The notes under the pieces: generated by a model
What the model was told of the DNA's origin: nothing
Databases searched by the model: none
What the model saw: only the letters and a program-made list of their open reading frames with translations
NCBI GenBank assembly: GCA_014843695.1
Contig: CM026386.1
Location: 15,891,899-15,955,898 of the forward strand
Length of the DNA stretch: 64,000 bases
Origin: Archivesica marissinica
Lineage: Eukaryota; Mollusca; Bivalvia; Venerida; Vesicomyidae
Direction: 5' to 3'
Position numbers and translations under genes: made by a program
In this document: positions 57,101 through 64,000 of the stretch, piece by piece
How positions within the stretch are numbered: position 1 is the stretch's first letter
How the letters are laid out: each line of letters starts with the position of its first letter

Positions 57101-60100
57101 ATGCAGCTACAGTGTGTTGTTGCACAAGCTAACGTGCATGGACAGTCCATACATCCTGCAGCTACAGCGTGGTGTTGCACAACCTAATGTGCATGGAGAG
57201 CACATACATCCTGCAGCTACAGCCTGGTGTTGCACAACCTAACGTGCATGGACAGCACATACACCCTGCAGCTACAGCCTGGTGTTGTACAAGCTAACGT
57301 GCATGGACAGTTCGTACATCCTGCTGCTACAACGTGGTGTTGTAAAAGCTAACGTGCATGGACAGTCCATACACCCTGCAGCTACATCTTGGTGTTGCAC
57401 AAGCTAACGTGCATGGACAGCCCATACATCCTGCAGGTACAGAGTGGTGTTGCACAACCTAACGTGCATGGACAGCACATACACCCTGCAGCTACAGTAT
57501 GGTGTTGTACAAGCTAAGGTGCATGGACAGTCCATACATCATGCAGCTACAGCGTGGTGTTGCACAAGCTAACGTGCATGGACAGTCCATACATCCTGCT
57601 GCTACAGCGTGGTGTTGCAAAACCTAACGTGCATGGACAGCACATACATCCAGCAGCTACAGCGTGGTGTTGCACAAGCCAACGTACATGGACAGCCCAT
57701 ACACCCTGCAGCTACAGCGTGGTGTTGTACAAGCTAATGTGCATGGACAGCCAGTACACCCTGCAGCTACAGCGTGGTGTGGCACAGGCTAGCGTGCATG
57801 GACAGTCCATACATCTTGCAGCTCAAGCGTGGTGTTGTACAAGCTAACGTGCATGGGTAGCCCGTACATCCTGCAGGTACAGCTTGGTGTTGCACAAGCT
57901 GACGTGCATGGACAGTCCATACATCCTGCAGCTACAGCGTGGTGTTGCACAAGCTAACGTGCATGGACAGTCCATACATCCTGCAGCTACAGCGTGGTGT
58001 TGTACAAGCTAACGTGAATGGGGAAGCCCATACACCCTGCAGCTACAGCGTGGTGTTGTACAAGCTAACATGCATGGGCAGCCCATACACCCTGCAGCAA
58101 TAGCGTGGTGTTGAACAAGCTAACGTGCATTGACAGCCCATACATCCTGCAGCTACAGTGTGGTGTTGTACAAACTAACGTACATGGACAGCCCATAAAT
58201 CCTGCAGCTACAGCGTGGTGTTGTACAAACTAACGTATATGGACAGCCCATACATCCTGCAGCTAGAGCGTGGTGTTGTACAAACTAACATACATGGACA
58301 GTACATACACCCTGCAGCTACAGCGTGGTGTTGTACAAACTAACGTGTATGGACAGCCCATTAATCCTGCAGCTATAGCGCGGTGTTGCACAAGTTAACG
58401 TGCATGGACAGTCCATACACCCTACAGCTACCGCGTTGTGTTGAACAAGCTAACGTGCATGGACAGCCCATACATCCTGCAGCTACAGCGTGGTGTTGCA
58501 CAACCTAACGTGCATGGACAGCACATACACCCTGCAGCTACAGCATGGTGTTGTACAAGCTAACGTGCATGGACAGTCCATACACCCTGCAGCTACAGCA
58601 TGGTGTTGCACAAGCTAACGTGCATGGACAGTCCATAAATCATGCAGCTACAGCGTGGTGTTGTACAAGCTAACGTGCATGGGTAGCCCGTACATCCTGC
58701 AGGTACAGCTTGGTGTTGCACAAGCTAACGTGCATGGACAGTCCATACATCCTGCAGCTACAGCGTGGTGTTGCACAAACTAACGTGCATGGACAGTCCA
58801 TACATCCTGCAGCTACAGCGTGGTGGTGTACAAGCTAACGTGCATGGGCAGCCCATACACCCTGCAGCTACAGCGTGGTGTTGCACAAGCTAACGTGAAT
58901 GGGGAAGCCCATACACCCTGCAGCTACAGCGTGGTGTTGTACAGCCTAACATGCATTGGCAGCCCATACACCCTGCGGCAACAGCGTGGTGTTGCACAAG
59001 CTAACGTGAATGGGGAAGCCCATACATCATGCAGCTACAGCGTGGTGTTGCATAAGCTAACGTGCATGGACAGCCCATACATCCAGCAGCTACAGCCTGG
59101 TGTTGTACAAACTAACGTACATGGACAGCCCATTCATCCTGCAGCTACAGCGTGGTGTCGTACAAACTAACGTGCATGGACAGCCCATACATCATGCAGC
59201 TACAGCGTGTTGTTGTACAAGCTAACGTGCATGGACAGTCCATACATCCTGCAGCTACAGCGTGGTGTTGCACAACCTAATGTGCATGGAGAGGACATAC
59301 ATCCTGCAGCTACAGTCTGGTGTTGCACAACCTAACGTGCATGGACAGCACATACACCCTGCAGCTACAGCCTTGTGTTGTACAAGCTAACGTGCATGGA
59401 AAGACTATATACCCTGCAGCTACAGCGTGGTGTTGTACAAGCTAACGTGCATGGACAGTGCGTACATCCTGCAGCTACAGCGTGGTGTTGTAAAAGCTAA
59501 CGTGCATGGACAGTCCATACACCCTGCAGCTACAGCTTGGTGTTGCACAAGCTAACGTGCATGGACAGCCCATACATCCTGCAGCTACAGAGTGGTGTTG
59601 CACAACCTAACGTGCATGGACAGCACATACACCATGCAGCTACAGCGAGGTGTTGTACAAGCTAACGTGCATGGACAGTCCATATACCATGCAGCTACAG
59701 CGTGGTGTTGCACAAGCGAACGTGCATGGACAGTCCATACATCCTGCTGCTACAGCGTGGTGTTGCAAAACCTAACGTGCATGGACAGCACATACATCCA
59801 GCAGCTACAGCGTGGTGTTGCACAAGCCAACGTAAATGGACAGCCCATACACCCTGCAGCTACAGCGTGGTGTTGTACAAGCTAATGTGCATGGACAGCC
59901 CGTACACCCTGCAGCTACAGCGTGGTGTGGCACAAGCTAGCGTGCATGGACAGTCCATACATCTTGCAGCTCAAGCGTGGTGTTGTACAAGTTAACGTGC
60001 ATGGGTAGCCCGTACATCCTGCAGGTACAGCGTGGTGTTGCACAAGCTGACGTGCATGGACAGTCCATACATCCTGCAGCTACAGCGTGGTGTTGCACAA

Positions 60101-63100
60101 GCTAACGTGCATGGACAGTCCATACATCCTGCAGCTACAGCGTGGTGTTGCACAAGCTAACGTGCATGGGCAGCCCATACACCCTGCAGCTACAGCGTGG
60201 TGTTGTACAAGCTAACGTACATGGACAATCCATACATCCTGCAGCTACAGCGTGGTGTTGCACAAGCTAACGTGAATGGGGAAGCCCATACACCCTGCAG
60301 CTACAGCGTGGTGTTGCACAAGCTAACGTGCATGGACAGCCCATACACCCTGCAGCTACAGCGTGGTGTTGCACAAGCTAACGTGCATGGACAGCCCATA
60401 CATCCTGCAGCTACAGCGTGGTGTTGTACAAGCTAACGTACATTGACAGCCCATAAATCCTGCAGCTACAGCGTGGTATTGCACAAACTAACGTACATGG
60501 ACAGCCCATAAATACTGCAGTTACAGCGTGGTGTTGTACAAGCTAACATACATGGACAGTCCATACACCCTGCAGCTACAGCGTGGTGTTGTACAAACTA
60601 ACGTGTATGGACAGCCCATTAATCCTGCAGCTAACGCGCGGTGTTGCACAAGCTAACGTGCATGGACAGTCCATACACCCTACAGCTACCGCGTGGTGTT
60701 GAACAAGATAACGTGCATGGACAGCCCATACATCCTGCAGCTACAGCGTGGTGTTGTACAAGCTAACGTACATGGACAGTCCATACACCCTGCGGCTACA
60801 GCGTGGTGTTGCACAACCTAACGTGCATGGACAGCACATACACCCTGCAGCTACAGCATGGTGTTGTACAAGCTAACGTGCATGGACAGTCCATACACCC
60901 TGCAGCTACAGTGTGGTGTTGCACAAGCTAACGTGCATGGACAGTCCATAAATCATGCAGCTACAGCGTGGTGTTGTACAAGCTAATGTGCATGGATAGC
61001 CCATACACCCTGCAGCTACAGCGTGGTGTGGCACAAGCTAGCGTGCATGGACAGCCCGTACATCTTGCAGCTACAGCGTGGTGTTGTACAAGCTAACGTG
61101 CATGGACAGCACATACACCCTGCAGCTACAGCGTCGTGTTGCACAAGCTAACGTGCATGGGTAGCCCGTACATCCTGCTGGTACAGCGTGGGGTTGCAGA
61201 AGCTAACGTGCATGGACACTCCATACATCCTTCAGCTACAGCATGGTGTTGCACAAGCTAACATGCATGGACAGTCCATACATCCTGCAGCTACCGCGTG
61301 GTATTGAACAAGCAAACATGCATGGACAGCCCATACACCCTTCAGCTACAGCATAGTATTGTACAAGCTAACGTGCTTGGACAGCCCATACCTCCTGCAG
61401 CTACAGTGTGGAGTTGTTCAAGCTAACGTGCATGGACAGCCCATACACCATGCAGCTACAGCGTGGTGTTGCACAGGCTAACGTGCATGGCAGCCCATAT
61501 ACCCTGCAGCTACAGCGTGGTGTTGCACAATCTAACGTGCATGGACAGCCCATGCATACTGCAGCTACAGCGTCGTGTTACACTAGCTAACGTGCATGGA
61601 CAGTCCATACACCATGCAGCTACTGTGTAGTGTTGAACAAGCTAAGGTGCATGGACAGCCCATAGACCATGCAGCTACAGCGTAGTGTTGTACAAGCCAA
61701 CGTGCATGGACAGTCCATACACGCTGCAGCTACAGCGTGGTGTTGCACAACCTAACGTGCATGGACAGCACATACACCCTGCAGCTACAGCGTGGTGTTG
61801 TACAAGCTAACGTACATGGATAGTCCATACACCCTGCAGCTACAGCTTGGTGTTGCACAATCTAACGTGCATGGACAGTCCATACATCCTACAGCTACAG
61901 CATGGTGTTGCACAACCTAACGTGCATGGACAGCACATACATCCTGAAGCTACAGCGTGGTGTTGCACAAGCCAACGTACATGGATAGCCCATACACCCT
62001 GTAGCTACAGCGTGGTGTTGTACAAGCTAACGTGCATGGACAGCCCATACACCCTGCAGCTATAGCGTCGTGTTGCACAAGCTAACGTGCATGGACAGCC
62101 CATAAATCATGCAGGTACAGCTTCGTGTTGCACAAGCTAACGTGCATGGACAGCCCATAAATCCTGCAGCTACAGCTTCGTATTGCACAAGCTAACGTGC
62201 ATGGACAGTCCATACATACTTCAGCTACAGCGTGGTGTTGCACAAGCTAACATGCATGGACAGTCCATACATCCTGCACCTACCGCGTGGTGTTGAACAA
62301 GCAAACATGCATGGACAGCCCATACACCATTCAGCTACAGCATATTTTTGTACAAGCTAACGTGCTTGGACATCCCATACCTCCTGCAGCTACAGTGTGG
62401 AGTTGTTCAAGCTAACGTGCATGGACAGCCCATACACCATGCAGCTACAGCGTGGTGTTGCACAGGCTAACGTGCATGGCAGCCCATACACCCTGCAGCT
62501 ACAGCGTGGTGTTGCACAAGCTAATGCGCATAGACAGCCCATGCATACTGCAGCTACAGCGTCGTGTTACACTAGCTAACGTGCATGGACAGTCCATACA
62601 CCCTGCAGCTACTGTGTAGTGTTGAACAAGCTAAGGTGCATGGACAGCCCATACACCATGCAGCTACAGCGTAGTGTTGTACAAGCTAACGTGCATGGAC
62701 AGTCCATACACGCTGCAGCTACAGCGTGGTGTTGCACAACATAACGTGCATGGACAGCACATACACCCTGCAGCTACAGCGTGGTGTTGTACAAGCTAAC
62801 GTGCATAGACAGTCCATACACCCTGCAGCTACAGCGTGGTGTTGCACAAGCTAACGTGCAAGGACAGTCCATACTACCCTGCAGCTATAGCGTCGTGTTG
62901 CACAAGCTAACGTGCATGTACAGCCCATAAATCCTGCAGGTACAGCGTCGTGTTGCACAAGCTAACGTGCATGGACAGCCCATAAATCCTGCAGCTACAG
63001 CTTCGTGTTGCACAAGCTAACGTGCATGGACAGCCCATAAATCCTGCAGGTACAGCGTGGTGTTGCACAAGCTAACGTGCATGGACAGCCCATAAATCCT

Positions 63101-64000
63101 GCAGCTACAGCGTGGTGTTGCACAAGCTAACGTGCATGGACAACCCATAAATCCTGCAGCTACAGCGTGGTGTTGCACAAGCTAACGTGCATGGGTAGCC
63201 CGTTCATCCTGCTGGTACAGCTTGGTGTTGCACAAGCAAACATGCCTGGACAGTCCATGCATCCTGAAGCCACACCGTGGTGTTGCACAAGCTAACGTGC
63301 ATGGACAGTCTATACATCCTGCAGCTATAGCGTGGTGTTGTACAAGCTAATGTGCATGGATAGCCCATACACCCTGCAGCTACAGCGTGGTGTGGCACAA
63401 GCTAGCGTGCATGGACAACCCATATATCTTGCAGCTACAGCGTGGTGTTGTACAAGCTAACGTGCATGGACAGCTCATACACCCTGCAGCTACAGCGTCG
63501 TGTTGCACAAGCTAACGTGCATGGGTAGCCCGTACATCCTGCAGCTACAGCGTCGTGTTGCACAAGCTAACGTGCATGGACAGCCCATACACCCTACAGC
63601 AACAGCGAGGTGTGGCACAAGCTAGCGTGCATGGACAGTCCATACATCTTGCAGCTACAGCGTGGTGTTGTACAAGCTAACGTGCATGGGTAGCCCGTAC
63701 ATCCTGCAGGTACAGCGTATTGTTGCACAAGGTAACGTGCATGGACAGTCCATACATCCAGCAGCTACAGCGTGGTGTTGCACAAGCTAACGTGCATGGA
63801 CAGTCCATACCTCCTGCAGCTACAGCATGGTGTTGTACAAGCTAACGTGCATGGGCAGCCCATACACCCTGCAGCTACAGCGATGTTGCACAAGCTAACG
63901 TGAATGGGGAAGCCCATACACCCTGCAGCTACAGCGTGGTGTTGTACAAGCTAACATGCATGGGCAGCCCATACACCCTGCAGCAACAGCGTGGTGTTGC
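54150..64000. repeat. 55-bp satellite array with higher-order repeats, runs off the right edge
   Basis: About 179 tandem copies of catggacagtccatacatcc tgcagctacagcgtggtgtt gcacaagctaacgtg. Nearly every unit contains CTGCAG. Blocks of monomer variants recur: 57554-57847 is repeated at 59702-59995 (offset 2148 bp, about 39 monomers) and 61408-61590 at 62397-62579 (offset 989 bp, about 18 monomers). Sub-variants include cccgtacatc, cataaatc and gaatgggg. Open frames inside (MVLHKLTCMDSPYILQLQ type) are repeat artefacts. Confidence 0.97.

Noticed and set aside
54524..63398. Many 60-116-codon frames (MVLHKLTCMDSPY type)
   Set aside because: Translation of the 55-bp satellite; frames rotate every monomer and carry no unique sequence.

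Overview
The window is animal nuclear DNA, most likely from a lophotrochozoan and probably a mollusc (inferred, not proven). The evidence is: spliced exons of an SRCR/EGF receptor with consistent intron phases; tRNA-derived SINEs with A and B boxes; non-LTR and LTR retroelement debris; long satellite arrays; and two assembly gaps of exactly 1000 N (5512-6511 and 31440-32439). There is no bacterial operon structure. Gene density is low and repeats dominate.

Layout. 1-1316 is a 41-bp satellite. 3511-4412 is a 27-bp minisatellite. 5290-13580 holds two satellites around a gap, mainly a 58-bp satellite with higher-order repeats. 13585-15406 is a broken non-LTR reverse transcriptase on the minus strand, and a second LINE 3' remnant lies at 18219-18640. 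18990-21614 is the 3' half of an LTR retroelement: an Env-like fusion-type glycoprotein, a polypurine tract and a putative 3' LTR of about 529 bp.

Directly after that LTR the composition becomes GC-rich. 21615-31439 is a degraded endogenous double-stranded DNA virus of the Polinton/Maverick-adintovirus type. On the plus strand is one long gene joining a family-B DNA polymerase, a superfamily-1 helicase and an HNH nuclease. On the minus strand, read from right to left, are the major capsid protein, the packaging ATPase, several small (partly membrane) proteins and a retroviral-type DDE integrase. Two further plus-strand genes, one a coiled-coil protein with an Ala/Gly-rich hydrophobic tail, and one minus-strand gene cut by the gap, complete it. 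Nearly every gene carries stops or frameshifts, and the second catalytic Asp of the integrase is replaced by Asn.

32987-50691 is the 3' part of a host gene on the plus strand: two SRCR domains (each split by a phase-2 intron at the same place), tandem EGF-like modules, a transmembrane exon, and a cytoplasmic tail with an ITAM-like series of three YxxL motifs. Its introns contain a broken multi-copy ORF with FEN1/PIN-like nuclease and Cys-rich CXC-like regions (33840-37070, minus), SINEs, and tandem arrays of 98, 28 and 28 bp. One of these carries about 38 inverted CCAAT boxes.

50700-54150 holds GA-rich and 32-bp tandem repeats and a SINE. 54150 to the end is about 9.8 kb of a 55-bp satellite.

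The two most interesting objects are the viral element, with its fused replication gene and nested LTR insertion, and the receptor with the multi-ITAM tail.
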